Of a stretch of 64,000 nucleotides of DNA, positions 1 to 9,705 are shown piece after piece. The notes beneath the pieces were generated by a model. The model worked only from the letters and a program-made list of their open reading frames with translations, did no database searches and was not told the DNA's origin. A program made the translations under genes and the position numbers. Within the stretch, counting starts at the first letter, position 1; the number at the start of each line of letters is the position of its first letter. This stretch comes from Szabonella alba. GTDB lineage: Bacteria; Pseudomonadota; Alphaproteobacteria; Rhodobacterales; Rhodobacteraceae. The DNA is taken from the NCBI RefSeq assembly GCF_016765775.1, contig NZ_JAESVN010000006.1, positions 62,001 through 126,000 of the forward strand, given 5' to 3'.

Positions 1-355
1 CGCGGTCGACGAATTCGATGATCGCCATCGGCGCCATGTCGCCATAGCGGAAGCCAGCCTTCAGCACACGGACATAGCCGCCCTGACGATCCTTGTAGCG
101 CGGGCCCAGAATCTCAAAGAGCTTGGCCACGTCCTTGTCTTCCTTCAGCTGCGCACCAGCCTGACGGCGGGCATGCAGGTCACCGCGCTTGGCCAGCGTG
201 ATCAGCTTTTCGATCACCGGGCGCAGTTCCTTGGCCTTGGGCAGCGTGGTCTTGATCTGCTCATGCTCGATCAGCGAGCCGGCCATGTTGGAAAACAGCG
301 CCTTGCGGTGCTCATGAGTGCGGTTGAGGCGGCGGTAGCCGCGGGCGTGACGCAT
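1..355 (-). CDS. rplQ: 50S ribosomal protein L17 (3' part cut off by window edge)
   Basis: L17 is a large-subunit protein near the exit tunnel. The window contains 118 codons from the ATG at 355 (start [20 protein letters not shown]). The family is about 140 residues in alphaproteobacteria, so roughly the last 20 codons lie beyond position 1. The frame is open to the edge. It is the last gene of the rpsM-rpsK-rpoA-rplQ (alpha) operon, 177 bp after rpoA, a gap that contains a C-rich inverted repeat. Confidence 0.95.
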   Translation of the reverse strand, partial: MRHARGYRRLNRTHEHRKALFSNMAGSLIEHEQIKTTLPKAKELRPVIEKLITLAKRGDLHARRQAGAQLKEDKDVAKLFEILGPRYKDRQGGYVRVLKAGFRYGDMAPMAIIEFVDR

Positions 356-471
356 GATGGTCTCCTATCGTCGCGTTATGCTTTGTGTTGCAACCCGTGC
401 GTTGCGGGCGGCGTCGTTGGGGCGGGATTGCCCATGGATTCCCCGGCAGTCCGGGCATTTTCTTGCAAGGT

Positions 472-529
472 GGCGCCCCCCCACCCTCTCCCTCCCCCTT
501 GTGGGGAGGGAATGGGGGAGGGCGGCGCC
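472..529. repeat. Pyrimidine-rich imperfect palindrome between rpoA and rplQ
   Basis: On the plus strand a CCCCACCCTCTCCCTCCCC arm is followed by GTGGGGAGGGAATGGGGGAGGG, giving a long imperfect stem directly after the rpoA stop codon. It looks like the dispersed intergenic palindromes common in alphaproteobacteria. It could also be an attenuator or processing site within the rpoA-rplQ transcript. There is no T-run after it on the minus strand, so it is not a classical terminator. Confidence 0.5.
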
Positions 530-532
530 CCC

Positions 533-1549
533 TCAGAACTGGTCTTCGAAGCGCTTGGCCAGATCCTCGATGTTTTCCGGCGGCCAGTCCTCGACATCCA
601 TGCCAAGATGCAGGCCCATGCCCGACAGCACTTCCTTGATCTCGTTCAGCGACTTGCGGCCGAAGTTCGGGGTGCGCAGCATCTCGGCTTCGGTTTTCTG
701 GATCAGATCGCCGATATAGACGATATTGTCGTTCTTCAGGCAGTTCGCCGAACGGACCGACAGTTCCAGCTCATCAACCTTCTTCAGCAGCAGCGGGTTG
801 AATTCCAACCCGTCATCCACATCCGAACGGCTGGCCGATTCCGGCTCGTCGAAGTTCACGAAGATCGACAGCTGATCCTGCAGGATACGCGCGGCATAGG
901 CCACGGCATCATCCGGCGTCAGGCTGCCATCGGTTTCGATCTTCATCGTCAGTTTGTCATAATCCAGCACCTGCCCTTCACGGGTGGGCTGAACCTCATA
1001 GCTGACCTTCTTGACCGGCGAATAGATCGCATCAATCGGGATCAGACCGATCGGGGCATCCTCGGGGCGGTTCTTGTCGGCGGCGACATAGCCCTTGCCG
1101 GTATTCACCGTCAGTTCCATGAACACATCCGCGCCGTCATCCAGATGGCAGATCACGTGATCCTTGTTCAGGACCTCGATGCCGTTGGATTCCGAAATAT
1201 CGCCCGCCGTCACGACGCCCGGCCCCTTGGCCGAGATCGACAGGCGCTTGGGGCCCTCGACTTCCATCTTCAGCGCCACACCCTTGAGGTTCAGCACGAT
1301 GTCGGTCACGTCTTCGCGCACCCCGGCAACCGAGGAAAATTCATGCAGCACATTGTCGATCTGCACCGAGGTGATCGCCCCGCCCTGCAGCGAGGACATC
1401 AGAACCCGGCGCAGCGCATTGCCCAGCGTCAGACCAAAGCCGCGCTCCAGCGGTTCGGCGATAACGGTCGCGCTGCGCTGCGCATCGGCACCCGGTTTGA
1501 CAACCAGTTGCGTCGGCTTGATAAGTTCAGCCCAATTTTTGTGGATCAT
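533..1549 (-). CDS. rpoA: DNA-directed RNA polymerase subunit alpha
   Basis: Alpha nucleates RNA polymerase assembly and contacts activators and UP elements. The start chosen is the ATG at 1549 ([12 protein letters not shown]), giving 338 residues, the usual alphaproteobacterial length. Upstream in-frame codons are not family-like. The N-terminal dimerisation domain covers about residues 1-235. The C-terminal domain (about 250-325) contains the SVRSANCLK segment that corresponds to the DNA-contacting helix of the Escherichia coli protein. It follows rpsK after 119 bp that include a terminator-like hairpin at 1625-1653, and precedes rplQ. Confidence 0.98.
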   Translation of the reverse strand: MIHKNWAELIKPTQLVVKPGADAQRSATVIAEPLERGFGLTLGNALRRVLMSSLQGGAITSVQIDNVLHEFSSVAGVREDVTDIVLNLKGVALKMEVEGPKRLSISAKGPGVVTAGDISESNGIEVLNKDHVICHLDDGADVFMELTVNTGKGYVAADKNRPEDAPIGLIPIDAIYSPVKKVSYEVQPTREGQVLDYDKLTMKIETDGSLTPDDAVAYAARILQDQLSIFVNFDEPESASRSDVDDGLEFNPLLLKKVDELELSVRSANCLKNDNIVYIGDLIQKTEAEMLRTPNFGRKSLNEIKEVLSGMGLHLGMDVEDWPPENIEDLAKRFEDQF

Positions 1550-1624
1550 GCGTGTCGCCTCCATACCTGTCTGCTGCCCATGTCCATTAAGCGGCAAACG
1601 CCCGAGGATTCAGAAATGCCGAAA

Positions 1625-1653
1625 CCGGGCCATGCGTCCTCCGCATGGCCCGG
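1625..1653 (-). terminator. Terminator-like hairpin between rpsK and rpoA
   Basis: A perfect 12-bp stem (CCGGGCCATGCG / CGCATGGCCCGG) with a 5-nt loop. On the minus strand it is followed by TTTCGGCATTTC, a weak T-rich tail. It may partly attenuate the ribosomal protein transcript before rpoA rather than end it, because rpoA shows no obvious promoter of its own in the remaining gap. Confidence 0.45.
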
Positions 1654-1668
1654 CCTTTGAAACGATTT

Positions 1669-2058
1669 TCAGACGCGGCGACGCTTGGGCGGGCGGCATC
1701 CGTTATGCGCCAGCGGGGTCACGTCGCGGATCGAGGTGATGTTGAGGCCAACGGCGGCCAGCGCGCGAAGCGCCGATTCGCGGCCCGAACCGGGGCCCTG
1801 AACCTCAACCTCAATGGTTTTGACGCCATGATCCTGCGCCTTGCGGGCAGCATCCTCGGCGGCCATCTGGGCGGCATAGGGGGTCGATTTACGCGACCCC
1901 TTGAAGCCCATCGTGCCCGAGGAGGACCAGGAGATCGCATTCCCCTGCACGTCCGAAATCAGGATCTTGGTGTTGTTGAAAGACGAATTCACATGCGCCA
2001 CACCGGCAGCAATGTTCTTGCGTTCTTTCTTCTTGACGCGGGTCTTGTCACGAGCCAT
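1669..2058 (-). CDS. rpsK: 30S ribosomal protein S11
   Basis: S11 lies on the 30S platform and contacts 16S rRNA near the E site. It has 129 residues, full length, with the family landmarks [12 protein letters not shown] near residue 20 and the C-terminal [18 protein letters not shown]. It sits 12 bp after rpsM in the alpha operon. The downstream gap to rpoA contains a hairpin. Confidence 0.98.
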   Translation of the reverse strand: MARDKTRVKKKERKNIAAGVAHVNSSFNNTKILISDVQGNAISWSSSGTMGFKGSRKSTPYAAQMAAEDAARKAQDHGVKTIEVEVQGPGSGRESALRALAAVGLNITSIRDVTPLAHNGCRPPKRRRV

Positions 2059-2070
2059 CTGATCGCCCCC

Positions 2071-2439
2071 TTATTTCTTCTTGCCGGCAATGGCCTTTGC
2101 GGGGCCTTTGCGGGTGCGGGCATTGGTATGGGTGCGCTGGCCACGGACCGGCAGGCCCCGGCGATGACGCAGACCGCGGTAGCAGCCCAGATCCATCAGA
2201 CGCTTGATGTTCATCGAGACTTCACGACGCAGGTCACCCTCGACGGTGAAGTTTGCGTCGATATGCTCGCGGATCGCCAGAACTTCGGCATCCGACAGCT
2301 CATTCACACGACGCGACAGGTCGATGTTGCAGGCTTCACAGATCTGCTGGGCGACATGATTGCCGATCCCGGTGATATAGGTCAGTGCGATCGGGACTCG
2401 TTTCCCGGTCGGAATGTTTACGCCAGCAATACGTGCCAC
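2071..2439 (-). CDS. rpsM: 30S ribosomal protein S13 (GTG start)
   Basis: S13 sits in the 30S head and bridges to the 50S subunit. The start is the GTG at 2439 (reads [10 protein letters not shown]), preceded by AGGAAG about 5 nt upstream. This gives 122 residues, the family size. The longer in-frame extension upstream is not S13-like and overlaps the promoter region. The C-terminus has the [24 protein letters not shown] signature. First gene of the alpha operon, 181 bp after adk, with a good promoter at 2577-2605. No rpmJ or infA gene lies between secY and rpsM. Confidence 0.96.
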   Translation of the reverse strand: MARIAGVNIPTGKRVPIALTYITGIGNHVAQQICEACNIDLSRRVNELSDAEVLAIREHIDANFTVEGDLRREVSMNIKRLMDLGCYRGLRHRRGLPVRGQRTHTNARTRKGPAKAIAGKKK

Positions 2440-2576
2440 GCGTTCTTCCTTTCGTTGCGGTTCCGTGATGCCAGAACCTTTTTTCACAACGCCCGGGAAC
2501 AGCGTATCCGCCCCCGATCCGTCCGTCCCGCTTCCGTCATCCCGGAAACGCCGACGATTCCCTTGCGGGACGCCGT

Positions 2577-2605
2577 GCAATATGGGCTTTTGCCCCGCCC
2601 GTCAA
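2577..2605 (-). promoter_or_regulatory. Sigma70-type promoter of the rpsM-rpsK-rpoA-rplQ operon
   Basis: On the minus strand a TTGACG -35 (2605-2600) is separated by exactly 17 bp from a TATTGC -10 (2582-2577), about 140 nt before the rpsM GTG. It lies just after the adk stop, so the alpha operon can be transcribed independently of rplO-secY-adk. Assignment is by pattern only. Confidence 0.6.
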
Positions 2606-2620
2606 GGGCGCGACGCAGAT

Positions 2621-3274
2621 TTAACGACTGCTGTCAAGAACTTCGGAAATGGCAGCCGCCACCGCGTCCATCGCCGCCAGCCCATCCACGGCGCGCAGTT
2701 CACCGCGCGCATGGTAATAGCCGATCAGAGGCGAGGTTTTCTTGTAATATTCCATCAGCCGGGTGCGCAGAGCATCTTCATTGTCATCCGCGCGCCGCAT
2801 AAGATTGGTTGAGCCGCAGGCATCGCAGACCCCGTCAACCTTGGTCGGCGTGATGCGGTCATGATAGACCGCCCCGCAATTGCCACAGCTGTAGCGGCCT
2901 GAGATCCGATCAACCAGTGCCGCGTCATCCACCTGCATCTCGATCACCGCATCCAGACGCAGATCCAGTTCCGCCAGCAGGTCCCCCAGCGCATCGGCCT
3001 GTTTCAGGGTGCGGGGAAAGCCGTCAAATATGACCCCGCCACTGGCGACCGTGGTCAGCTTTTCCCGGATCAGACCGATGACGATCTCATCGGTGACAAG
3101 CTCTCCGCGTGCCATGACCTCGGCCACGCGGCGCCCCATTTCCGAGCCGGAGGACTTCGCCTCGCGCAGCATGTCGCCGGTAGAAAGCTGGACCATGCCC
3201 CGCTCCTCGACCAGCCGCTTGGCCTGCGTGCCCTTGCCTGCGCCCGGGGGCCCCAGAAGGATGATATTGGCCAT
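2621..3274 (-). CDS. adk: Adenylate kinase, zinc-lid type
   Basis: Interconverts ATP + AMP and two ADP in the cytosol. The 217-residue protein has the P-loop GPPGAGKGT at residues 8-16. It has a long LID domain with four cysteines at 130, 133, 150 and 153 (CxxC-x16-CxxC), the structural-zinc version of the lid. The NMP-binding STGDMLR is at 31-37. It starts 14 bp after the secY stop, the usual secY-adk pair, and is probably co-transcribed with rplO-secY. Confidence 0.97.
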   Translation of the reverse strand: MANIILLGPPGAGKGTQAKRLVEERGMVQLSTGDMLREAKSSGSEMGRRVAEVMARGELVTDEIVIGLIREKLTTVASGGVIFDGFPRTLKQADALGDLLAELDLRLDAVIEMQVDDAALVDRISGRYSCGNCGAVYHDRITPTKVDGVCDACGSTNLMRRADDNEDALRTRLMEYYKKTSPLIGYYHARGELRAVDGLAAMDAVAAAISEVLDSSR

Positions 3275-3288
3275 CTCTGCCCCCTCTC

Positions 3289-4647
3289 TCAGCGCCGTGC
3301 CGGTGCGCGCGAACCGCCGCGTTTCTTGCCGCGAAGCTGCGATTTCTCGATCAGCCCCTCATACTGATGGGCCAGAAGATGCGATTGCACCTGATTGATC
3401 GTATCCATCGTCACCGAAACCACGATCAGAACCGAGGTGCCGCCGAAATAGAACGGGATTGCCAGTTCATTGCGCAGGATCTCGGGCAGAAGACAGACTG
3501 CCGCCAGATAGGCCGACCCCAGCACAAGGATCCGGTTGACGACATATTCCAGATATTCCTCGGTCTTCTTGCCCGGCCGGATCCCCGGAATGAACCCGGT
3601 CTGATTCTTCAGGTTCTCGGCCACGTCTTCAACCTTGAACGACACATTATGCGTGTAGAAATAGGTGAAGAACACGATCATCGCCGTGAAGAACAGCAGA
3701 TAAAGCGGCTGCCCCGGACCGAAATAGGCCAGGATCGTCGACATGATCGGCCCGGTCTGCTGGCCCGAAAAGGTCGAGATCGTGACCGGCAGCAGCAAAA
3801 GAGACGAGGCGAAGATCGCCGGGATCACACTGGCCGGGTTCACCTTGATCGGCAGATGGCTTGATCCGCCCTCATAGATCTTCATGCCCTGCTGACGGCG
3901 CGGATACTGGATGGTGATCTTGCGAAGCGCACGTTCCATGAACACGACAAAGCCGATCACCAGTACCACCATCACGATCACACCGACAATCACGGCGGGA
4001 GAGATCGCACCCGAGCGGCCCTGACTGAAGAACTGCGCCAGAGCGGCCGGAATCTCGGCCACGATGCCGACGAAGATGATCAGCGAGATGCCGTTGCCGA
4101 TACCGCGCGCGGTGATCTGTTCACCCAGCCACATCAGGAACATCGTGCCACCGACCAGCGTGATGACGCAGGCGGTGATGAAAAAGGCCCCCGGACTGGT
4201 GACAAGCCCGCCCGATTGCAGGCTGACCGCGATGCCGTAAGCCTGAAAGATCGCCAGCGCCACCGTGCCATAACGGGTATACTGGTTCAGCTTCTTGCGG
4301 CCCTGTTCGCCCTCTTTCTTCAACTGTTCCAGCTTCGGCACCATGGAGGCCAGAAGCTGCACGATGATCGAGGCCGAGATATAGGGCATGATCCCCAGCG
4401 CGAAGATCCCCATGCGGGAAATCGCGCCGCCGGTGAACATGTTCAGCATGCCACCGATTCCGGTCGACAGCTCTTCCATGAACTCGCGCAGGGCGGTTCC
4501 GTCAATGCCGGGCACCGGAATATAGGTGCCGATCCGGTAGACGATCAGCAAACCGATTGTGAAAAAGATCCGCTGACGCAGATCCTTGGCCTTGCCGATT
4601 GAGCTCCAGCTCAGGTTTGCCGCCATTTGTTCCGCAGCAGATGCCAT
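3289..4647 (-). CDS. secY: Protein translocase subunit SecY
   Basis: Channel subunit of the SecYEG translocon in the inner membrane. It has 452 residues with ten hydrophobic segments expected for the family. The N-terminal half has the plug/TM2 region ([17 protein letters not shown] near 95-110) and the protein ends in a basic tail ([12 protein letters not shown]). Its partner secE is at 35.2 kb in this window. It follows rplO after 110 bp that contain a hairpin at 4678-4709. Confidence 0.98.
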   Translation of the reverse strand: MASAAEQMAANLSWSSIGKAKDLRQRIFFTIGLLIVYRIGTYIPVPGIDGTALREFMEELSTGIGGMLNMFTGGAISRMGIFALGIMPYISASIIVQLLASMVPKLEQLKKEGEQGRKKLNQYTRYGTVALAIFQAYGIAVSLQSGGLVTSPGAFFITACVITLVGGTMFLMWLGEQITARGIGNGISLIIFVGIVAEIPAALAQFFSQGRSGAISPAVIVGVIVMVVLVIGFVVFMERALRKITIQYPRRQQGMKIYEGGSSHLPIKVNPASVIPAIFASSLLLLPVTISTFSGQQTGPIMSTILAYFGPGQPLYLLFFTAMIVFFTYFYTHNVSFKVEDVAENLKNQTGFIPGIRPGKKTEEYLEYVVNRILVLGSAYLAAVCLLPEILRNELAIPFYFGGTSVLIVVSVTMDTINQVQSHLLAHQYEGLIEKSQLRGKKRGGSRAPARR

Positions 4648-4677
4648 GGTGTCCTTACTCCGCGGTCGCTAAAGGAA

Positions 4678-4709
4678 GCGCCGCCTGACCGTTTTGCGGT
4701 CGGCGGCGC
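4678..4709 (-). other. Strong hairpin between rplO and secY
   Basis: GCGCCGCC-T-GACCG pairs with CGGTCGGCGGCGC around a 5-nt loop, a 13-bp stem with one bulged base. There is no T-run after it on the minus strand, so it is more likely an RNA stabilising or processing element, or an attenuator, than a terminator. Confidence 0.4.
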
Positions 4710-4757
4710 AAGAAACGTGAGGGAGATGTAAGCGGTCCTGCGACCGCTCACAACCTC

Positions 4758-5237
4758 TTATTCGGCTGCCGCCGCTGCCTTGGTCGCAAGTTTCAGCGAA
4801 CCACCGGCCTTTTCAACCGCCGCAACCGCCGAGGCCGAGGCCCCCGTCACGACCAGATTGACCGATGCGCTGATCTCGCCCTTGGCCAGAACGCGGATGC
4901 CGTCATGCTTCGACTTGGTCAAACCAGCCGCAACCAGCGCATCCTCGTTGATCTCGGCCGAGGCGTCCAGCTTGCCGGCCTCGACGAATTTCTGGATCAG
5001 GCCAAGATTGATGACCGCGTATTCCTTGGCATTCGGCTTGGTGAAGCCACGCTTGGGCAGGCGGCGATACAGCGGCATCTGGCCGCCTTCATAGCCGTTC
5101 AGCGCCACACCCGAACGGGATTTCTGACCCTTGATCCCGCGCCCGGCGGTCTTGCCCTTGCCCGAGCCGGGACCACGCGCCACGCGCTTTTGCTTCTTGG
5201 CGGCACCCGGATTGTCCGAAAGTTCATGCAGTTTCAT
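4758..5237 (-). CDS. rplO: 50S ribosomal protein L15
   Basis: L15 is a 50S protein with a long extended N-terminus that penetrates 23S rRNA. The start at 5237 ([19 protein letters not shown]) gives 159 residues and has AAGGAG 6-8 nt upstream. The basic, glycine-rich segment [22 protein letters not shown] (about residues 21-42) is the family signature. The C-terminus is alanine-rich. It begins a transcription unit (rplO-secY-adk) behind a terminator and its own promoter. Confidence 0.97.
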   Translation of the reverse strand: MKLHELSDNPGAAKKQKRVARGPGSGKGKTAGRGIKGQKSRSGVALNGYEGGQMPLYRRLPKRGFTKPNAKEYAVINLGLIQKFVEAGKLDASAEINEDALVAAGLTKSKHDGIRVLAKGEISASVNLVVTGASASAVAAVEKAGGSLKLATKAAAAAE

Positions 5238-5333
5238 GTCGCAATCTCCTTGGCCGGAAGGCCCCCGCCTGCGACGGATGGGGGCAACACGGCATTTCTT
5301 GTTGATTCTCGTGGCCGGGAAGGCCACCCGGGG

Positions 5334-5362
5334 CGATTACAGGAGCCGCGTCACCAAGGCAA
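5334..5362 (-). promoter_or_regulatory. Candidate promoter of rplO-secY-adk
   Basis: Minus-strand TTGCCT (5362-5357), 17-bp spacer, TAATCG (5339-5334), about 97 nt before the rplO ATG and downstream of the terminator at 5459-5488. The -35 is the same hexamer as in the candidate promoter before rpmC. Supported by position and spacing only. Confidence 0.5.
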
Positions 5363-5458
5363 GGAGAAAGCCAATGATTGCCCGGGTCTCCCCTTTCTGC
5401 GGCGCATTGACACAGAGCAGCGGGAATGGCCGCAGAGAACTGCGCGCCGCACAACAAA

Positions 5459-5488
5459 AAACGCCCCGCAGTCACCTGCGGGGCGTTT
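5459..5488 (-). terminator. Rho-independent terminator after rpmD
   Basis: A perfect 13-bp stem (AAACGCCCCGCAG / CTGCGGGGCGTTT) with a 4-nt loop, followed on the minus strand by TTTTTTGTTGT counting the last stem bases. This is a textbook intrinsic terminator placed 22 bp after the rpmD stop, so it ends the spc block before rplO. Confidence 0.85.
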
Positions 5489-5509
5489 CCGTTCAGTCAG
5501 AACCCGGAC

Positions 5510-5710
5510 TTATCCGCGTTCTTCGATGATCTGCACCAGATGGCTGATCTTATTGACCATACCGCGCACCGAGGGCGTGTCTTCCAGCTCACGCGTGCGG
5601 TTCATCTTGTTCAGGCCCAGACCCTTGAGGGTCGCGGTCTGGATCGCCGGGCGGCGGGCAGCCGAGGCCACCTGCTTCACCACGATGGTTTTCTTCGGAG
5701 CATCAGCCAT
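5510..5710 (-). CDS. rpmD: 50S ribosomal protein L30
   Basis: Small 50S protein of 66 residues starting at the ATG at 5710 ([13 protein letters not shown]). A GTG two codons upstream overlaps the rpsE stop and is less likely, since GGAGG lies 7 nt before the ATG. The [24 protein letters not shown] core is typical of L30. It is the last gene before the terminator at 5459-5488. Confidence 0.95.
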   Translation of the reverse strand: MADAPKKTIVVKQVASAARRPAIQTATLKGLGLNKMNRTRELEDTPSVRGMVNKISHLVQIIEERG

Positions 5711-5712
5711 GA

Positions 5713-6285
5713 TCACGCCTCCACGGTTTCGGCCGCAGCGGCATCAGCGGTGGGCTTGTTCAGGATATCGGCCACCTTCTTGCCACGACGCTGCGCGACC
5801 TGACGGGGGCTGGTTTCCTGACGAAGACCATCGAGGGTCGCGCGGATCATGTTGTAGGGATTCTGCGAACCGATGGATTTCGCCACCACGTCCTGAATGC
5901 CCAGCATCTCGAATACGGCGCGCATCGGACCACCGGCAATGATGCCGGTCCCCGCCACGGCCGTGCGCATCACGACTTTCCCGGCGCCGTGGCGCCCTTC
6001 CATGTCATGATGCAGCGTGCGGCTGTCCTTCAGCGGCACCCGGATCATCTGGCGCTTGGCCTGCTCGGTCGCCTTGCGGATCGCCTCGGGCACTTCCTTG
6101 GCCTTGCCCTTGCCGAAGCCGACACGACCGCGCTGATCGCCCACCACGACCAGAGCCGCAAAGCCGAAGCGTTTGCCGCCCTTGACCGTTTTGGAGACGC
6201 GGTTGATCGCAACCAGACGATCCTGGAATTCCGGGGTCTCCTCCGCGCGATCGCGGCGGTCCCGACGGTTTTCTTCTCTTGCCAT
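5713..6285 (-). CDS. rpsE: 30S ribosomal protein S5
   Basis: S5 shapes the mRNA entry channel and the decoding-centre accuracy domain. It has 190 residues. The double-stranded-RNA-binding-like N-terminal domain begins near residue 22 ([21 protein letters not shown]), followed by [17 protein letters not shown] and the C-terminal half with [16 protein letters not shown]. The C-terminus is extended by an Ala-rich tail. It is 11 bp after rplR and 2 bp before the rpmD ATG. Confidence 0.98.
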   Translation of the reverse strand: MAREENRRDRRDRAEETPEFQDRLVAINRVSKTVKGGKRFGFAALVVVGDQRGRVGFGKGKAKEVPEAIRKATEQAKRQMIRVPLKDSRTLHHDMEGRHGAGKVVMRTAVAGTGIIAGGPMRAVFEMLGIQDVVAKSIGSQNPYNMIRATLDGLRQETSPRQVAQRRGKKVADILNKPTADAAAAETVEA

Positions 6286-6296
6286 CTGACTACTCC

Positions 6297-6656
6297 TCAG
6301 AACTTCAGGCCGCCTTCACGGGCAGCCTCGGCCAAAGCCTTGATCTTCCCGTGAAAGAGGAAACCGCCACGATCGAAATAGCATTCTTCGATCCCGGCCT
6401 TCTTGGCCCGCTCGGCAATCGCGGCACCGATCTTGGACGCGGCTTCGACATTGTTCTTGCCCATCAGCCCCAGATCCTTTTCGAGGGTCGAGGCTGCGGC
6501 AAGGGTCACGCCGTTCACGTCGTCGATCAGCTGAACGCTGATATTCTTGCTGGACCGATGGACCGACAGACGCGCACGCCCATTTGCCATCGCCTTGATT
6601 TTGTTCCGGACGCGCAAGCGGCGCTTGAGGAACAGCTGTCTTTTGTTGTTCGCCAT
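6297..6656 (-). CDS. rplR: 50S ribosomal protein L18
   Basis: L18 binds 5S rRNA in the central protuberance together with L5. It has 119 residues, normal length. The N-terminal basic stretch is followed by [18 protein letters not shown] near residue 29 and the typical C-terminus [28 protein letters not shown]. It lies 11 bp after rplF and 11 bp before rpsE. Confidence 0.97.
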   Translation of the reverse strand: MANNKRQLFLKRRLRVRNKIKAMANGRARLSVHRSSKNISVQLIDDVNGVTLAAASTLEKDLGLMGKNNVEAASKIGAAIAERAKKAGIEECYFDRGGFLFHGKIKALAEAAREGGLKF

Positions 6657-6667
6657 TTTTGCGCCCC

Positions 6668-7201
6668 TTACTTCTTCTTGCCTTCCTTGCGGAAGACGTA
6701 TTCATCCTTGTAGCGGATCCCTTTGCCCTTGTAGGGCTCGGGCTTGCGCCATTCACGGATGTTCGCCGCAACCTGACCAACAAGTTGCTGATCGGTGCCT
6801 TCCACAACGATTTCGGTCTGCTTCGGCGCCGTCACGGTCACACCGGCGGGCACTTCGAAGTTCACTTCATGGCTGTAACCCAGCGAAAGCTTCAGCACAT
6901 TCCCGGCGATTGCGGCACGATAGCCGACGCCCTGGATTTCCAGCTCTTTCCGGAAGCCGGTGGTCACGCCCTGCACCAGATTGTCGATCTGGCTGCGGGT
7001 CATGCCCCATTGCTGACGCGCCCGTTTGGACGTGCCGCGCGGTTTCACGGTGACGGTATCGCCTTCGATGGCGATGGTCACATCGTCGGTCGCGCCGAAG
7101 CTGCGGGTACCTTTCGGACCCTTCACTTCGATGGTCTGGCCGGACAGGGAGGCAGTAACCCCCTTGGGCAGCTCGACCGGTTTCTTCCCAATACGAGACA
7201 T
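6668..7201 (-). CDS. rplF: 50S ribosomal protein L6
   Basis: L6 lies near the factor-binding site at the base of the L7/L12 stalk. The ATG at 7201 ([15 protein letters not shown]) gives 177 residues, the family size. An in-frame extension upstream runs through rpsH and is not L6. The C-terminal [24 protein letters not shown] is the strongly conserved L6 tail. It is 10 bp after rpsH. Confidence 0.97.
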   Translation of the reverse strand: MSRIGKKPVELPKGVTASLSGQTIEVKGPKGTRSFGATDDVTIAIEGDTVTVKPRGTSKRARQQWGMTRSQIDNLVQGVTTGFRKELEIQGVGYRAAIAGNVLKLSLGYSHEVNFEVPAGVTVTAPKQTEIVVEGTDQQLVGQVAANIREWRKPEPYKGKGIRYKDEYVFRKEGKKK

Positions 7202-7211
7202 CTTGCCCTCC

Positions 7212-7610
7212 TCAGAACACGGTGCAGAGCACTTCGCCGCCAACATTGGCAGCCCGTGCATTCGCGTCCGACAGCACACCCTTGGGCGTGGAGACGATGG
7301 AGACACCCAGACCGTTGCGCACGGACGGGATATCGTTGACGCCCATATAGACGCGGCGGCCCGGCTTCGAGACGCGCTTGAGGTCACGAATGACCGGCGT
7401 GCCTTCGAAATACTTGAGCGAGATCACCAGTTCACCCTGGCCGTTCTCGGTCTCGTTGCGCTCATATCCGCGGATATACCCTTCGGATTGCAGCACATCC
7501 AGAACCCACGCGCGCAGTTTGGACGCGGGGGTGGAGACGGTCGATTTGCCACGCATCTGCGCATTGCGGATGCGGGTCAGCATATCGCCGAGAGGATCGT
7601 TCATCGACAT
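7212..7610 (-). CDS. rpsH: 30S ribosomal protein S8
   Basis: S8 binds the central domain of 16S rRNA. In Escherichia coli it is also the translational repressor of the spc operon. It has 132 residues from the ATG at 7610, and a second ATG two codons later ([16 protein letters not shown]) is possible. The C-terminus [33 protein letters not shown] is typical. I did not find a convincing S8-binding mimic near rplE, so autoregulation here is unproven. Confidence 0.97.
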   Translation of the reverse strand: MSMNDPLGDMLTRIRNAQMRGKSTVSTPASKLRAWVLDVLQSEGYIRGYERNETENGQGELVISLKYFEGTPVIRDLKRVSKPGRRVYMGVNDIPSVRNGLGVSIVSTPKGVLSDANARAANVGGEVLCTVF

Positions 7611-7622
7611 GGACCGGCCTCC

Positions 7623-7928
7623 TTACCAGCTGGACTTGACCATGCCGGGGATCTGACCGAATGAGGCCAGGTCCCGCAGCATGATGCGCGAGAGTTTGAG
7701 CTTGCGGTAATACGCATGCGGACGACCCGTCAGCTGGCAGCGATTGTGCAGCCGGACAGCAGAGGAGTTGCGGGGCAGTTGCGCCAGTTTGAGCGTTGCC
7801 TTGAAACGCTCCTCCATCGGACGCGACTGGTCTTCGATCACCGCCTTCAGTTCAGCGCGCTTGCCAGCATATTGCTTGACCAGCCGGGCGCGCTTCACTT
7901 CGCGGTTCACCATGGATTTCTTTGCCAT
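7623..7928 (-). CDS. rpsN: 30S ribosomal protein S14 (zinc-independent form)
   Basis: S14 sits in the 30S head near S3 and S10. The 101-residue length and the absence of two CxxC pairs (only one cysteine, in [14 protein letters not shown]) identify the zinc-free long form. It starts 16 bp after rplE and ends 12 bp before rpsH. Confidence 0.97.
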   Translation of the reverse strand: MAKKSMVNREVKRARLVKQYAGKRAELKAVIEDQSRPMEERFKATLKLAQLPRNSSAVRLHNRCQLTGRPHAYYRKLKLSRIMLRDLASFGQIPGMVKSSW

Positions 7929-7944
7929 ATCTCGTGATCCTCGC

Positions 7945-8505
7945 TTACGACGTGAAGGGCATGTTGAATTGCTTCAACAGCGCCTTGGCTTCGGCATCGG
8001 TTTTCGCGGTGGTGCAGATGATGATGTCCATGCCGAGGATCTCATCGACCTTGTCGAAGTTGATCTCGGGGAACACGATCTGCTCCTTCAGGCCCATGGC
8101 GTAGTTGCCACGACCATCGAAGGACGTGCCTTTCACGCCGCGGAAGTCGCGGACGCGGGGCAGCGCGATGGTGATGAGACGGTCGAGGAATTCGTACATC
8201 CGGTCGCCGCGCAGCGTGACCTTGCAGCCAAGCGGCATTTCCTCACGCACGCGGAAGCCGGCGATCGACTTCTTGGCATGGGTGACGACGGCCTTCTGAC
8301 CGGCAATCGCGGACAGTTCCTCGGCGGCCTGCTTGACCTTCTTGGTGTCCTTGACTGCCTCACCGACGCCCATGTTCAGGACGATCTTGTCCAGACGCGG
8401 GATCTGCATGTCATTCTTGTACGAGAATTCCTGCTTCAGCGCCGGACGGATCGTGTCCTTGTACAGCGTCTTGATGCGGGGGGTATAGCTGGTCTGGTCG
8501 AGCAT
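7945..8505 (-). CDS. rplE: 50S ribosomal protein L5
   Basis: L5 binds 5S rRNA and contacts P-site tRNA. It has 186 residues, with [17 protein letters not shown] near 40 and the C-terminal [26 protein letters not shown]. The ATG at 8505 overlaps the rplX TGA by one base (TGATG), indicating translational coupling. Confidence 0.98.
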   Translation of the reverse strand: MLDQTSYTPRIKTLYKDTIRPALKQEFSYKNDMQIPRLDKIVLNMGVGEAVKDTKKVKQAAEELSAIAGQKAVVTHAKKSIAGFRVREEMPLGCKVTLRGDRMYEFLDRLITIALPRVRDFRGVKGTSFDGRGNYAMGLKEQIVFPEINFDKVDEILGMDIIICTTAKTDAEAKALLKQFNMPFTS

Positions 8506-8810
8506 CAGATCGTCTCCCCGGTGGTCTTGGCGAAACGCACCTTCTTGTCGTCTTCCATGCGGAAGCCGACGCGGGTGGCTTTCCCGTTCGCGTCGAGAAG
8601 ACCAAGATTCGACAGGTCGATCGGCATCGCCTTGGGGATGCGGCCGCCCTGATTGGATTGCGATTGCTTGGTGTGGCGGATGGCGATGTTGACGCCGTCC
8701 ACGATGGCCTTGTTCTCGGCTGGCATCACAGAGGTGATTTCACCTTGCTTGCCCTTGTCCTTGCCGGCGAGAACGACGACCTTGTCACCCTTTTTCAGCT
8801 TGGCAGCCAT
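8505..8810 (-). CDS. rplX: 50S ribosomal protein L24
   Basis: L24 is an assembly-initiator protein at the tunnel exit. It has 101 residues. The KOW motif [20 protein letters not shown] is at residues 4-23, followed by the [15 protein letters not shown] segment. It starts 1 bp after the rplN stop and overlaps rplE by one base. Confidence 0.97.
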   Translation of the reverse strand: MAAKLKKGDKVVVLAGKDKGKQGEITSVMPAENKAIVDGVNIAIRHTKQSQSNQGGRIPKAMPIDLSNLGLLDANGKATRVGFRMEDDKKVRFAKTTGETI

Positions 8811-8811
8811 C

Positions 8812-9180
8812 TTACAGCACCTCCGGGGCGAGCGAGATGATTTTCATGAAGTTCTTTGCGCGCAGTTCGCGCACGACCGGCCCGAAGATACGGGTGCCGA
8901 CCGGTTCGCCCTGATTGTTCAGGATGACGGCGGCATTGCGGTCGAAACGGATGGCGGTGCCATCCTCACGACGGACTTCCTTGGCGGTGCGAACGACAAC
9001 GGCCTTGCGGACATCACCCTTCTTCACGCGACCGCGCGGAATGGCTTCCTTGACCGACACCACGATGATGTCGCCCACGGATGCATAGCGGCGGTGTGAA
9101 CCGCCCAGAACCTTGATGCACTGAACTCGGCGTGCGCCGGAGTTGTCAGCAACATCCAGATTGGTCTGCATCTGGATCAT
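8812..9180 (-). CDS. rplN: 50S ribosomal protein L14
   Basis: L14 forms part of the inter-subunit bridge region. It has 122 residues, exact family length, with [27 protein letters not shown] at the N-terminus and ARVV-type C-terminal residues ([19 protein letters not shown]). It is preceded by a 67-bp gap after rpsQ, longer than the other gaps in this block. I see no terminator in that gap. Confidence 0.98.
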   Translation of the reverse strand: MIQMQTNLDVADNSGARRVQCIKVLGGSHRRYASVGDIIVVSVKEAIPRGRVKKGDVRKAVVVRTAKEVRREDGTAIRFDRNAAVILNNQGEPVGTRIFGPVVRELRAKNFMKIISLAPEVL

Positions 9181-9247
9181 TTGGTTTCTCCCGACCTTTG
9201 GAGACGTGGTTCACGCCCCAGGGTTTCGACATGTCTTGACGCTGGGA

Positions 9248-9487
9248 TCACGCTTGCGCGTCGATCACAACCGTCCAGCGTTTGGTTTTCGAAATCGGCG
9301 CACATTCCTCGATACGGACCGTATCGCCGACCTTGTACTTGTTCTCCGCATCATGGGCGCGGTATTTTTTCGACTTCCGAACCGTCTTTTGCAGCAGCGG
9401 ATGCTTGAAACGACGTTCCACCGAAACGGTGATGGTCTGCTCGTTCTTGTCCGAGGTCACGGTGCCTTGCAGGATACGTTTGGGCAT
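9248..9487 (-). CDS. rpsQ: 30S ribosomal protein S17
   Basis: S17 is a primary binder of the 16S rRNA 5' domain. It has 79 residues with the OB-fold pattern [21 protein letters not shown] at residues 5-25 and [31 protein letters not shown] following. It lies 11 bp after rpmC. Confidence 0.97.
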   Translation of the reverse strand: MPKRILQGTVTSDKNEQTITVSVERRFKHPLLQKTVRKSKKYRAHDAENKYKVGDTVRIEECAPISKTKRWTVVIDAQA

Positions 9488-9498
9488 GTCGCGGCTCC

Positions 9499-9705
9499 TC
9501 AGTTCGCGGTGGCGGCTTCAGCCGCCTTCTGGTTCAGAACCGTCTTGATCCGCGCGGCTTCGCGACGGACGGTGCGCATGCGCGCGGTGTTCTCAAGCTG
9601 GCCGGTGGCCTGCTGGAAACGCAGGTTGAAGGCTTCTTTCTTCAGCGCGACCAGCTGATCACGCAATTGGTCGGGCGTCTTGGCCCGGAGTTCTTCGGCG
9701 CTCAT
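9499..9705 (-). CDS. rpmC: 50S ribosomal protein L29
   Basis: L29 is a two-helix protein at the polypeptide exit and part of the trigger-factor and SRP docking site. The start chosen is the ATG at 9705 ([14 protein letters not shown]), 68 residues. It has AAGGAA 6 nt upstream, and family members start here. An ATG six codons further upstream is less likely. Normally rplP directly precedes this gene. Here 2.1 kb with an unrelated gene, a promoter and a terminator intervene. Confidence 0.95.
   Translation of the reverse strand: MSAEELRAKTPDQLRDQLVALKKEAFNLRFQQATGQLENTARMRTVRREAARIKTVLNQKAAEAATAN

Noticed and set aside
173-1660. Long plus-strand open frame opposite rpoA
   Set aside because: It is antisense to the clear rpoA gene. 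The composition (His/Arg/Gln-rich, no family) is typical of a frame opposite a G+C-rich gene. The same applies to the long plus-strand frames opposite fusA, rpoC, rpoB, rplC, parC and chvG.
5224-5475. 83-codon frame in the rpmD-rplO gap
   Set aside because: It crosses the terminator and the rplO start, with no coding signs.
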